56,714 bases of DNA, from positions 1 to 56,714 of the forward strand of contig CACXBB010000025.1 in the NCBI GenBank assembly GCA_902765735.1, in the 5' to 3' direction. This document shows positions 41,363 to 52,019 of this stretch, piece by piece (the first letter of the stretch is position 1; each line of letters starts with the position of its first letter). Under the pieces are notes generated by a model. The model saw only the letters and a program-made list of their open reading frames with translations. It was not told where the DNA came from and made no database searches. The stretch is from an uncultured Eubacteriales bacterium. GTDB lineage: Bacteria > Bacillota > Clostridia > Christensenellales > Aristaeellaceae. Position numbers and translations under genes: made by a program.

Positions 41363-42667
41363 TCAGGCGGCGGCGTTGACCATCACCTGGTTGAAGTACT
41401 CGATCACGGGGGCCAGCGCGGTCTGCAGGGCCTCGCTGTTCTCCGCGCTCTGGATCTCCTCGATGGGCGCGGTTTCGGCAGGCAGCTCGTAGCCGCCCAG
41501 GTCCAGGCTGCCCAGGAACTTCTCGAAATCGGCGGTCACGTGGAAGCTGGAGCCGTTGCCGGCGGCGGACACCTCCATGGTGCCCTGCACGGCGCCGTCG
41601 GAGCCCGCGGCGGAATGGGTGACGATCTCAAACGCCGCGTCCTCGCCGGCGGCGAAGGAGAGGTCCATCATGTCCTGGCCGCCGTCCTTGCCGTAGGCCA
41701 GCGTCAGCGCGAAGCTGGCGTCCATATTGCTCTCCAGGGTCAGGGCGGCCTTCTGCAGCCCGCCCTCCTGGAACAGGGCGAGGTCGAACTTCATCATGCC
41801 GGCGATGTCCAGCGTGCCCACCAGGCTCTTGGTGGCGGCCTCGGTCTGGATCTGCAGCTGGGCGACGTTCATCACCTGGGCGCCGTTGTTCACGTCCACG
41901 GCCAGCGTGAGGTCGTCCTCCGCGGAGGTCAGGGTCAGCGTCATCACGGCGCTCTCGGCGGTCTGGCCGTTGGTCACCGGGTAGATGTCCAGCGTGGTGG
42001 TCTGCTTGTCGGCCGCGTTCACGACCTGGCCGGACAGCGCGACGCTCATGCCGGAGGCGCGCAGCTGCTCCAGCATCGCCAGGGCCTGCTCCATGCCGGG
42101 CACGGAGGTCTCCGTGCCCTTCAGCGCCTCGAGGATCTGGTCCAGCAGGGCGTCGATGATCTCGCTGGGCACGGAGAAGGTGGTGATGTCGCCCTCGGTC
42201 TGGGCGCCGACCATGCTCACGACGGGCACGAGGTCCAGCTTCGGCAGGCTGCCGACATCGATCATGGGCAGCTGGAGGTCCAGCAGGGCGGGCAGCATCG
42301 GGCGAATGCTCTCGCCCAGGCCGGCGGTATCCTGGCCCTGAAGGTTCGGGACGTCGGCCACATAAGTCTTGTCCATGCCTTCGATGCTAAAGTGCATCTG
42401 GGTGCCCACGACCTTCGCCAGGGCCAGCAGCAGGGAGTCGTCGCCGTTGAACGCCTGGGCCACCAGTGCCAGGCCGTCAGAGGTGTCCAGGGACAGGTAG
42501 GTCTCCAGCCCCTCCAGGTTCATGGCGGTGGTCTCGCCGTTGGTGGTGGCCTCGATCACGATGTTGCTGATGCAGCACACCAGCGCGGGGTCCAGCTCCT
42601 CCTCCGCAAAGGCGGCCATGCCCAGGAGCATCATGAGGGAGAGCAGCAGGGCAATGATCTTTTTCAT
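41363..42667 (-). CDS. exported protein of unknown function
   Basis: A 434-residue protein with a signal peptide (MKKIIALLLSLMMLLGMAAFAEE, cleavage after AFA). The mature protein is Ala/Leu/Asp-rich and made of repeated amphipathic strands (TTLDIYPVTNGQTAESAVMTL, LQIQTEAATKSLVGTLDIAG), suggesting a beta-rich surface or lipid-carrier-like fold. There is no recognisable domain and no lipobox. The ATG at 42667 has AGGAGG eight bases upstream; the frame extends further but without a better start. It is divergent from dapF. Confidence 0.75.
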   Translation of the reverse strand: MKKIIALLLSLMMLLGMAAFAEEELDPALVCCISNIVIEATTNGETTAMNLEGLETYLSLDTSDGLALVAQAFNGDDSLLLALAKVVGTQMHFSIEGMDKTYVADVPNLQGQDTAGLGESIRPMLPALLDLQLPMIDVGSLPKLDLVPVVSMVGAQTEGDITTFSVPSEIIDALLDQILEALKGTETSVPGMEQALAMLEQLRASGMSVALSGQVVNAADKQTTTLDIYPVTNGQTAESAVMTLTLTSAEDDLTLAVDVNNGAQVMNVAQLQIQTEAATKSLVGTLDIAGMMKFDLALFQEGGLQKAALTLESNMDASFALTLAYGKDGGQDMMDLSFAAGEDAAFEIVTHSAAGSDGAVQGTMEVSAAGNGSSFHVTADFEKFLGSLDLGGYELPAETAPIEEIQSAENSEALQTALAPVIEYFNQVMVNAAA

Positions 42668-42715
42668 CTTTCCATCCTCCTGTTTTCGCGGTCGTTCGAC
42701 CGTTCTCGGCCATCC

Positions 42716-42744
42716 TTGTAAACCCCCGCCGAATCTGCTATAAT
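42716..42744 (+). promoter_or_regulatory. dapF promoter
   Basis: TTGTAA at 42716-42721 and an extended -10 TGCTATAAT ending 42744, spacing 17, 23 bases before the dapF ATG. Confidence 0.78.
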
Positions 42745-42767
42745 ACCTGTGAAAGGGAGCGTGTTCG

Positions 42768-43586
42768 ATGGAATTTACAAAGATGCACGGTATCGGTAAT
42801 GATTTTATCATCATAAACGGCTTTCGTCAAGTCCCGGACGATCCCGCGGACCTCTCGAGGCGGCTGTGCGAGCGGCGCTTCGGCGTGGGCGCGGACGGGC
42901 TCATACTGGCGCTGCCCTCCGACGTCGCCGACGCCCGCATGCGCATCATCAACGCCGACGGCGGCGAGCCCGAGATGTGCGGCAACGGCATCCGCTGCCT
43001 GGGCAAGTACCTGTGGGACGCGGGCATCGCGCGCAGGGACCCCATGACCATAGAGACGCTGGCCGGGGTGCTCACGCTGACGGTGACCCCCGGGGAGGAC
43101 GGCCTGGCCCGCACCGTGACGGTGGACATGGGCGCGCCCCGGTTCGCCCCCGCCGAGATCCCCGTGAACGCACCGGAGAACATCGTGCGCGTGCCGCTGG
43201 ACAGTCTCGACGCCCGGTTCTTCTGCGTGTCGATGGGCAATCCCCACGCGGCGACCTTCGACCTCTGGCCCGACGACGCCGCCTTCCGCCGCTTCGGGCC
43301 CATGATGGAGCGCCATCCGCTGTTCCCCCGGCGCGCCAACATCGAGTTCTGCCGCGTCAGCCCCCGGGGCGGCGTGGACGTGCGGGTGTGGGAGCGCGGC
43401 GACGGCGAGACGCTGGCCTGCGGCACCGGGGCCTGCGCCGTGGTGGCCGCGGGGGCGTCGCTGGGACTGCTGCCCCGCCAGACCACCGTCCGCCTGCCCG
43501 GCGGCGCGCTGGACATAGAATGGGCCGGGAACGGTCACATGTTCATGACCGGCCCGGCCGTAACGGTGTATAAGGGAAGGATTTGA
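42768..43586 (+). CDS. dapF: diaminopimelate epimerase
   Basis: A 272-residue PLP-independent epimerase that makes meso-DAP for lysine and peptidoglycan. Both catalytic Cys are present: GEPEMCGNGIRC (about 70) and LACGTGACAVVAAG (about 220). The N-terminus FTKMHGIGNDFIII is typical. The ATG at 42768 follows GAAAGGGAG. It is monocistronic, with its own promoter, and converges on the SH3-type gene. Confidence 0.96.
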   Translation: MEFTKMHGIGNDFIIINGFRQVPDDPADLSRRLCERRFGVGADGLILALPSDVADARMRIINADGGEPEMCGNGIRCLGKYLWDAGIARRDPMTIETLAGVLTLTVTPGEDGLARTVTVDMGAPRFAPAEIPVNAPENIVRVPLDSLDARFFCVSMGNPHAATFDLWPDDAAFRRFGPMMERHPLFPRRANIEFCRVSPRGGVDVRVWERGDGETLACGTGACAVVAAGASLGLLPRQTTVRLPGGALDIEWAGNGHMFMTGPAVTVYKGRI

Positions 43587-43634
43587 GAGAGCAGATTACA
43601 AAACGCAGTCCTTATAACAGATCGTGTACTTGAT

Positions 43635-44192
43635 CTACGACACGCTGGGGTTGGTGGTGGCGGAGGGCTGCTGCTCCGTCACCGGGGACAGGCTGCTGCC
43701 GGTGTCGCTGTTGCTCCTGGAGGTGGTGGTGGCGGACTTGTTCCGGCTCAGGTTCGCCGCCTTGACGTACCCCAGCACCGCGCCCGACTTGTTGCCCAGC
43801 CGCGCATACCGGCCGTTGACGCCGATGACGTACACCACCTGGCCCACGTTCAGCGTGCCCAGCTTGTCGGAGCCCGGCTTCTTGTACACCGTGGACTTCA
43901 CCGCCACGTAGGACTTGATCGGGTTCGTCAGCGTCAGGTATTTGATCGGTATGTAGGCGGTCTTGTCTTTGTAGCTGATCTTACCCCAGCCGCCCGAGGT
44001 GGCCGTCAGCGTCACCTTCATGTCTTTCGGCGCCTTCGTCGATGCCGACGACTTCTGCGGGGCCTTGTAGATCTTTGTGTTCGCATTGACCCTCGCCGGA
44101 TACGATGCGGCCAGCGCGCCGGTCGCCAGGAGCGCCGCCATCAGCACGCACGCCAGCGCCACGCGCAGCACGCGCACGGTATTATTTTTCAT
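43635..44192 (-). CDS. exported SH3-like (SH3b) domain protein
   Basis: A 185-residue secreted protein: signal peptide MKNNTVRVLRVALACVLMAALLATGALAAS, then two SH3b-type units. Unit 1: VNANTKIYKAPQKSSASTKAP...GWGKISYKDKTAYIPIKYL. Unit 2: VAVKSTVYKKPGSDKLGTLNVGQVVYVIGVNGRYARL...GYVKAANL. SH3b domains bind peptidoglycan peptides, so a wall-binding role is likely. The C-terminus is a low-complexity Ser/Thr tail. No catalytic domain. Confidence 0.82.
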   Translation of the reverse strand: MKNNTVRVLRVALACVLMAALLATGALAASYPARVNANTKIYKAPQKSSASTKAPKDMKVTLTATSGGWGKISYKDKTAYIPIKYLTLTNPIKSYVAVKSTVYKKPGSDKLGTLNVGQVVYVIGVNGRYARLGNKSGAVLGYVKAANLSRNKSATTTSRSNSDTGSSLSPVTEQQPSATTNPSVS

Positions 44193-44309
44193 TGATATTT
44201 ACCCCCATGCTCTGATTTATCCCTATTATATTTCAAAGTTGTGACAAATGCAATACCAAAACGACAAAAAATCGCAATTTTTACTTATTTTCGACAAATT
44301 TGACCGCCC

Positions 44310-44338
44310 TTGCCTTTTTTCGCCGGGTAGGCTATAAT
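44310..44338 (+). promoter_or_regulatory. psuG promoter
   Basis: TTGCCT at 44310-44315 and TATAAT at 44333-44338, spacing 17, 36 bases before the ATG. Confidence 0.78.
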
Positions 44339-44374
44339 AGAGGCAGACAACCGAATCGATCAGGAGGCATGAGC

Positions 44375-45280
<906 letters not shown>

Positions 45281-45281
45281 T

Positions 45282-45501
45282 GGGGAAATGGGTAATGGGT
45301 AATTTACCGTTTGCCCATCTTGAAAAAGAACATGGGGACGACCTCTTCCGTCAGCATCAAAGGATGCTGCCACCTTCCCCTTAAGGGGAAGGCATAGGGT
45401 AGCGTTTCCAAAAGCCTTCCCCTTGAGGGGAAGGTGGCTGGCCGCAGGCCAGACGGATGAGGTGTCCATCCCACAACTAAACGTGAATAACCCAAAAATC
45501 A
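45282..45501. repeat. REP cluster with one end of the terminator-associated family (copy D)
   Basis: It starts GGGAAATGGGTAATGGG (minisatellite family), then two CCTTCCCCTT-AGGGGAAGG palindromes, GGCCGCAGGCC, and an element end (inverted GGTTATTCACGTTTAG) at about 45466-45490. The other end is not evident, so copy D may be truncated by copy B. Confidence 0.65.
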
Positions 45502-45736
45502 GGTTCATCACGGAAAGTTGTGGGATGCCGACTCCCTCCGTCTCGGCTTCGCCGAGCCACCTCCCTCTAAGAGGGAGGCTTTGGGTTTCGCCGCCAAAAG
45601 GCCCCCGTCATGGCCCCCGTCATGGCCCCCTCTCCGAGGGGGCTGTCAGCGAAGCTGACTGGGGGAGTGAAGGGGGCTGTCAGCGAAGCCGCATGAGGGA
45701 GTTTCTTCGCAATCCCACAAGTTTCCGTGAAGAGCC
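45502..45736. mobile_element. non-coding inverted-repeat element, copy B (terminator-associated family)
   Basis: 235 bp. Ends GGTTCATCACGGAAAG and, inverted, GGCTCTTCACGGAAAC. The interior is the reverse complement of copy A, including the CATGACGGGGGC tandem and the TCAGCTTCGCTGA stems. Flanks share AAAATCA on both sides (target duplication candidate). The right end abuts the gyrA terminator T-tract. Confidence 0.78.
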
Positions 45737-45784
45737 AAAATCAAGGCCCATGGCTTTCACCTTATGGTGACAAAGCCATGGGCC
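45737..45784 (-). terminator. rho-independent terminator after gyrA
   Basis: On the minus strand GGCCCATGGCTTTG.. pairs with ..AAAGCCATGGGCC around a short loop, followed by TTGATTTT (45737-45744) and then the end of element B. Confidence 0.85.
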
Positions 45785-45798
45785 CTGTTTAAACCCAA

Positions 45799-48411
45799 TC
45801 AGATCTCCTCGTCCTCCGCCCCGGCGGGGTCGGCGTTATCAAGGTTATCGATGTCGTCGATATCGTCCCTGATGCCGTCGGCAGCGTCGTCAGAAATGTT
45901 GTCGGCGGGACGCTCGTCGTAAACGGGCTCGTCGGTATCGAGGGCGTCGATATCGTCGATGTCCTCGTCGGACGCCTCCTCCTCGGCGTCGGCCCGCGCC
46001 ACACCGACCACCTTGCTGCCGCCGCTGACGCGCATCAGCCGCACGCCCTGGGTGTTGCGGCCCAGCGTGGAGATGGAGCTCACCGGCATGCGTATGACGG
46101 TGCCGTCGTCGGTGATCAGCAGGATGTCCTCGGCCTCGTGGGCCAGCAGCTGGCAGGTCAGCCGGCCGGTCTTGTCGGTGAGGTTCATGGCCTTGATGCC
46201 CTTGCCGCCGCGGCCCTGCACGCGGTACTCGTCGGCCTCGGTCAGCTTGCCGTAGCCCAGCTCGGTGATGGAGAGCACCTTCATATCGTCAAACACCGGG
46301 CACATGTCCACCACCTCGTCGCCTTCGGCCAGCTCGATGGACTTGACGCCCATGGCGGCGCGGCCGATGGGCCGCATATCGGTCTCGGGGAAGCGTATGG
46401 CCATGCCGTCGCGGGTGCCGAGCAGCAGCTCGTAGGAGCCGTCGGTGAGGGCCACGCGGATGAGCTCGTCGTCCTCCCGGAGCACCAGCGCGATCAGGCC
46501 TGCCTTGCGCAGGTTGGTGAACTCGGAGAGCGCCGTGCGCTTGATGATGCCCTTCTTGGTGGCCATCACCAGGAAGTGCCCGGCCACCTTCTCCGCCGGC
46601 ACCGGCAGCATGGCGGTGACCTTCTCGCCGCCGTCGAGCTGCAGCAGGTTGACGATGGCGGTGCCGCGCGCCGTGCGCCCGGCCTCAGGGATCTGGTAGC
46701 AGTTGAGCTGGTACACGCGCCCCCGGTTGGTGAAGAACATCAGCGGGTCGTGGGTGGACACCACCACCATCTGCTCCACGAAGTCCTCCTCCCGGGTGGT
46801 GGCGCCCACGACGCCCTTGCCGCCCCGCTTCTGGGCGCGGTAGGTGGTCTTGGGCAGGCGCTTCACGTAGCCGTAGTGGGTCAGCGTGACCACCATGTCC
46901 TCCTCCTGGATGAGGTCCAGCATGTCGATCTCGCCGTCCAGCATGGAGATCTCCGTGCGGCGGGGGTCGGCGTACTTGCGCTTGATCTCGAGGATCTCGT
47001 CCTTGATGATATTAAGCACCATCTGCTCGTTCGCCAGCACGTCCTTGTAGTAGGCGATCAGCTTCTCGAGCTCGGCGTACTCGGCCTCGATCTTGTCCCG
47101 CTCCAGACCGGTCAGGCGCTGCAGACGCATGTCCAGTATGGCCTGGGCCTGCCGCTCGGTGAGCCCGAAGCGCTGCATCAGGCCGTCTCGGGCGTCCTGG
47201 GCGGTGCGGGAGGCGCGGATCAGGGCAATGACCTCGTCGATGTTGTCCAGCGCGATCAGCAGGCCCTCCAGGATGTGGCTGCGGGCCTCGGCCTTGTTCA
47301 GGTCGTACTGCGTCCTGCGGCGGATGACGTCCTCCTGGTGGTCCAGGTAGTGGCGGATGATCTGGTGCAGCGACAGTATCTTCGGCTCGCCGTCCACCAG
47401 TGCCAGCATGATGGCCCCGAAGGTGTCCTGGAGCTGGGTGTGCTTGTAGAGGGTGTTCAGCACCACGTTGGCGTTGACATCGCGCTTCAGCTCAATGACG
47501 ATGCGCATGCCCTGCCGGTCGGACTCGTCGCGGATGTCGGAGATGCCCTCGATGGTCTTCTCGTGGACCATCTCGGCGATCTTCTCGATCAGCTTGGCCT
47601 TGTTGACCATGTAGGGGATCTCGGTGACCACGATGCGCTGGCGGTTCTGGGGCATCTCCTCGATCTCGGACTTCGCCCGCACCACGATGCGGCCGCGGCC
47701 CTCGTGGTAGGCGTCGTAGATGCCGCGCCGGCCCAGGATCACGCCGCCGGTAGGGAAATCCGGGCCCTTGATGTGCTGCATCAGGTCGTCGGTGGTGCAG
47801 TCGGGGTTGTCGATCATGCACACCACGCCGTCGATGACCTCCCCCAGATTGTGGGGCGGGATGTTCGTCGCCATGCCCACGGCGATGCCCGCGGAGCCGT
47901 TGACCAGCAGGTTCGGGAAGCGGCTGGGCATCACGGCGGGCTGCATCAGCGTCTCGTCAAAGTTCGGGTAGAAGTCCACCGTCTCCTTGTCGATGTCCCG
48001 CACCAGCTCAAGCGCCAGCTTCGAAAGCCGCGCCTCCGTGTAACGCATGGCCGCCGCGCCGTCGCCGTCCACCGAGCCGAAGTTGCCCTGGCCCTCCACC
48101 AGCAGCGCGCGGGTGGAGAAGTCCTGCGCCAGACGCACCATGGCGTCGTAGACCGAGCTGTCGCCGTGCGGGTGGTACTTGCCCAACACGTCGCCCACGA
48201 TGCGCGCCGACTTTCTAAACGGCTTGTCCGGCGTGATGCCCATCTCGTTCATCGAGTACAGGATGCGCCGGTGCACGGGCTTTAAGCCGTCCCGCACGTC
48301 GGGCAGAGCCCTTGTTACAATGACGGCCATAGCATAAGATATAAATGATTTTTTCAGCTCGTCCTCGATATTGAGAGGAGTAAGCTTTCCGATATTGTAT
48401 TCGTTGGACAT
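45799..48411 (-). CDS. gyrA: DNA gyrase subunit A
   Basis: The 870-residue breakage-reunion subunit of gyrase. The catalytic Tyr lies in [14 protein letters not shown], and the quinolone region reads [10 protein letters not shown] with the drug-sensitive Ser and Asp kept. The C-terminal beta-pinwheel has the GyrA-box QKRGGKG. The tail is extended and very acidic ([29 protein letters not shown]), about 60 residues beyond the pinwheel. The ATG at 48411 has GGAGG upstream. It lies downstream of gyrB, with a foreign-looking DUF559 gene in between. Confidence 0.97.
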   Translation of the reverse strand: MSNEYNIGKLTPLNIEDELKKSFISYAMAVIVTRALPDVRDGLKPVHRRILYSMNEMGITPDKPFRKSARIVGDVLGKYHPHGDSSVYDAMVRLAQDFSTRALLVEGQGNFGSVDGDGAAAMRYTEARLSKLALELVRDIDKETVDFYPNFDETLMQPAVMPSRFPNLLVNGSAGIAVGMATNIPPHNLGEVIDGVVCMIDNPDCTTDDLMQHIKGPDFPTGGVILGRRGIYDAYHEGRGRIVVRAKSEIEEMPQNRQRIVVTEIPYMVNKAKLIEKIAEMVHEKTIEGISDIRDESDRQGMRIVIELKRDVNANVVLNTLYKHTQLQDTFGAIMLALVDGEPKILSLHQIIRHYLDHQEDVIRRRTQYDLNKAEARSHILEGLLIALDNIDEVIALIRASRTAQDARDGLMQRFGLTERQAQAILDMRLQRLTGLERDKIEAEYAELEKLIAYYKDVLANEQMVLNIIKDEILEIKRKYADPRRTEISMLDGEIDMLDLIQEEDMVVTLTHYGYVKRLPKTTYRAQKRGGKGVVGATTREEDFVEQMVVVSTHDPLMFFTNRGRVYQLNCYQIPEAGRTARGTAIVNLLQLDGGEKVTAMLPVPAEKVAGHFLVMATKKGIIKRTALSEFTNLRKAGLIALVLREDDELIRVALTDGSYELLLGTRDGMAIRFPETDMRPIGRAAMGVKSIELAEGDEVVDMCPVFDDMKVLSITELGYGKLTEADEYRVQGRGGKGIKAMNLTDKTGRLTCQLLAHEAEDILLITDDGTVIRMPVSSISTLGRNTQGVRLMRVSGGSKVVGVARADAEEEASDEDIDDIDALDTDEPVYDERPADNISDDAADGIRDDIDDIDNLDNADPAGAEDEEI

Positions 48412-48512
48412 CCGGTCACTACCTCCGTTTCGTTGGAAAACCCGGAACTTCCCAATTATTGCGTTATCTGATATGGCTGTTCTTAGGACTACTTACACAC
48501 GTATTGATTTGT

Positions 48513-48875
48513 CTACTCATTGAGCAGTTCATGAACGGTCATATCGATCTCCATACAAACTCCTTCAAAGTTTCTGTCAATATCAACGTTAGCAAAGCGG
48601 AGCACAGTTAACCCTAATGAATTAAGAAATGCCGTGCGCTGAGCATCATAGCGCGAACCATCCTTCTCATAGTGCTGTGATCCATCCAGCTCGACCACCA
48701 ATTTAGCTTTATGGCAATAAAAATCGACGATGTAATTGCCTATGGCTTTTTGCCTTTGAAACCTCAACGGATAATGCTTCAGATAATCATACCATAAATG
48801 ATTCTCTTGTTTTGTCGCTTCTTTACGGAGTGTTTTTACCCGTTCAATGAGGTGATGTTCGTATGGCAATGACAT
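48513..48875 (-). CDS. DUF559 endonuclease-like protein
   Basis: A 120-residue protein of the DUF559 family, related to very-short-patch-repair endonucleases. Motifs: ENHLWYDYLKHYPLRFQRQKAIGNYIVDFYCHKAKLVVELDGSQHYE, which holds the predicted metal site (Asp...Glu-x-Asp), and DAQRTAFLNSLGLTVLRFANVDI. The ATG at 48875 has GAGAGG nine bases upstream; the longer frame to 48971 enters a REP. GC content is visibly lower (about 42% by eye) than in its neighbours, and codon use differs, pointing to transfer. It may be an orphan repair or restriction-associated nuclease. Confidence 0.85.
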   Translation of the reverse strand: MSLPYEHHLIERVKTLRKEATKQENHLWYDYLKHYPLRFQRQKAIGNYIVDFYCHKAKLVVELDGSQHYEKDGSRYDAQRTAFLNSLGLTVLRFANVDIDRNFEGVCMEIDMTVHELLNE

Positions 48876-48887
48876 ATATCTGACCTC

Positions 48888-49070
48888 TCTGACAGAATGA
48901 CTCCCTCCGGCCCTTCGGGCCACCCCCCTCTGAGAGGGAGGCTTTTGGAACGCATCACGTCGGTTTCCCAAAGGCTCCCTCCCCGAGGGAGCTAGCAGCC
49001 GCAGGCTGACTGAGGGAGTTGGCTCCCTCCCCGAGGGAGCTGGCAGCCGTCAGGCTGACTGAGGGAGTCG
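48888..49070. repeat. REP palindromes between gyrB and the DUF559 gene
   Basis: Three stems: CCTCTGAGAGGGAGG type (48926-48942), then two near-identical units CTCCCTCCCCGAGGGAGCT plus CAGCCGCAGGCTGACTGAGG (48975-49017 and 49022-49069). They may weaken gyrB-gyrA cotranscription. Confidence 0.8.
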
Positions 49071-49072
49071 CC

Positions 49073-51058
<1,986 letters not shown>

Positions 51059-51208
51059 TTATATTAATTATACCACTTTTTCACCCCCTCAAGCACGCAT
51101 GCTACGGTAAAGAATCGACATGTTAAATACTTTTAACGCAATGGGTGAAGTCCCGTCATTCGGGAAGGAAAACGGCCGCCGCCGACCAAATTCGCAACAT
51201 TTCCACCC

Positions 51209-51237
51209 TTGACAACCCCCGCCATTCGTGCGATAAT
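51209..51237 (+). promoter_or_regulatory. tRNA-Arg promoter
   Basis: TTGACA at 51209-51214 and GATAAT at 51232-51237, spacing 17, 22 bases before the tRNA. Confidence 0.85.
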
Positions 51238-51259
51238 AGACGGGCGGAAAACATGATAT

Positions 51260-51333
51260 GCACCCATAGCTCAGCAGGATAGAGCGACCGCCTCCTAAGC
51301 GGTAGGTCAGGGGTTCGAATCCCTTTGGGTGCG
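51260..51333 (+). tRNA. tRNA-Arg (anticodon CCT)
   Basis: Clear cloverleaf: acceptor GCACCCA/TGGGTGC, D-arm GCTCAGCAGGATAGAGC, anticodon stem ACCGC/GCGGT around CTCCTAA (anticodon CCT, reads AGG), and T-arm GGGTTCGAATCCC. Discriminator G; CCA is not encoded. The 3' strand is also part of a long perfect palindrome that begins at 51324. Confidence 0.95.
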
Positions 51334-51384
51334 TTACGGCAACAGCCGCCCTTTATGGGCGGCTGTTGCCGTAACGCACCCAAA
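51324..51384. repeat. perfect 28-bp palindrome starting in the tRNA-Arg 3' end
   Basis: Arm 1, 51324-51351, starts TTTGGGTGCG (the tRNA acceptor 3' strand) and is exactly inverted at 51357-51384; the loop is 5 bases. It could stall or terminate transcription and compete with the tRNA acceptor stem. No T-run follows. Confidence 0.9.
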
Positions 51385-51420
51385 CCGGGATAATCGAATC
51401 CCAGTACGCGAAGCGGACTT

Positions 51421-51473
51421 GGGGTTCGGCGAAGCCGCGGCGCGCTTGCGCGACGCCATCCCTTTGGGTGCGC
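51421..51473 (+). pseudogene. partial second copy of the tRNA-Arg 3' end, interrupted
   Basis: GGGGTTCG (51421-51428) and ATCCCTTTGGGTGCG (51459-51473) together reproduce the tRNA-Arg T-arm and acceptor 3' strand (51311-51333), separated by about 30 bases of a GCGAAGCCGCGGCGCGC-type palindrome. It looks like a decayed duplicate of the tRNA end. Confidence 0.65.
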
Positions 51474-51525
51474 TGACAAAAGAATCACCCTGAAAAGGGT
51501 GATTCTTTTGTCAGCGCACCCAAAG
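51462..51525. repeat. perfect 30-bp palindrome starting in the second tRNA 3' copy
   Basis: Arm 1, 51462-51491, begins CTTTGGGTGCGC and is exactly inverted at 51496-51525 with a GAAA loop. It has the same layout as the palindrome at 51324 with a different stem interior. Confidence 0.9.
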
Positions 51526-51653
51526 AATAATAATATCGCGTCATCAATCCGATTATTACCAGCGTAAAAACCATGCCCCCGGTCAAAATAGTGTCAGGCT
51601 GAACGACACACCGTCGATTCGCCGACACAAAAAACAGAAAGGGGTCATTGAAA

Positions 51654-51875
51654 ATGGCTAACAACAACTCCAACAACAACCAGATCAACGTTCCCGAGGC
51701 GCGTCAGGCCATGTACGACATGAAGCACGAGGTCGCCAACGAGCTGGGCATCTCCCTGAACGACGGCTACAACGGCAACCTGTCCTCCAAGGACGCCGGC
51801 CACATCGGCGGCAACATGGTCAAGAAGATGATCGAGGCCCAGGAGCGTCAGATGAGCGGCAACGCCCGCGGCTGA
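51654..51875 (+). CDS. small acid-soluble spore protein, alpha/beta type
   Basis: A 73-residue DNA-binding protein of dormant spores. The family sequence is plain: NVPEARQAMYDMKHEVANELGI, with the germination-protease cleavage region at HEVA, and GHIGGNMVKKMIEAQE. The N-terminus is Asn-rich. The ATG at 51654 follows AAAGGGG by nine bases. A forespore sigma-G promoter is expected. CAAAATA near 51582 could be its -10, but this is weak. The gene is direct evidence that the organism sporulates. Confidence 0.94.
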   Translation: MANNNSNNNQINVPEARQAMYDMKHEVANELGISLNDGYNGNLSSKDAGHIGGNMVKKMIEAQERQMSGNARG

Positions 51876-51887
51876 GCCCGACGCCCC

Positions 51888-51927
51888 GCCCCTGTTTCCG
51901 AAGCATCGGGAACGGGGGCTGATTTTA
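51888..51927 (+). terminator. probable terminator after the SASP gene
   Basis: CCCCTGTTTCCGA pairs with TCGGGAACGGGGG (two G-T pairs), then the short tract GATTTTA. Confidence 0.7.
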
Positions 51928-51978
51928 TGCGTTCCCCGGCCACATCCGCCGATACTTAACGCGGCATTAACCTCCGTT

Positions 51979-51987
51979 TGCTATACT
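51979..51987 (+). promoter_or_regulatory. extended -10 upstream of the HD-GYP gene
   Basis: TGCTATACT lies 33 bases before the ATG; no clear -35. Confidence 0.5.
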
Positions 51988-52019
51988 GTGGGCGAATACT
52001 GCCGCGGAGGGCTGTCGCT

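Noticed and set aside
45799-46000. Acidic D/I-rich gyrA tail as a frameshift artefact
   Set aside because: The frame is continuous, codon use matches the rest of gyrA, and acidic GyrA tails are known.
46138-48285. Very long plus-strand open frame (715 codons) opposite gyrA
   Set aside because: Antisense shadow of a GC-rich conserved gene; the sequence is His/Val/Gly/Leu low-complexity with no family and no ribosome-binding site. The same holds for 31762-34611 and 49019-51004.
51156-51488. 110-codon minus-strand ORF over tRNA-Arg
   Set aside because: It contains GIRTPDLPLRRR, the well-known false translation of a tRNA antisense strand.
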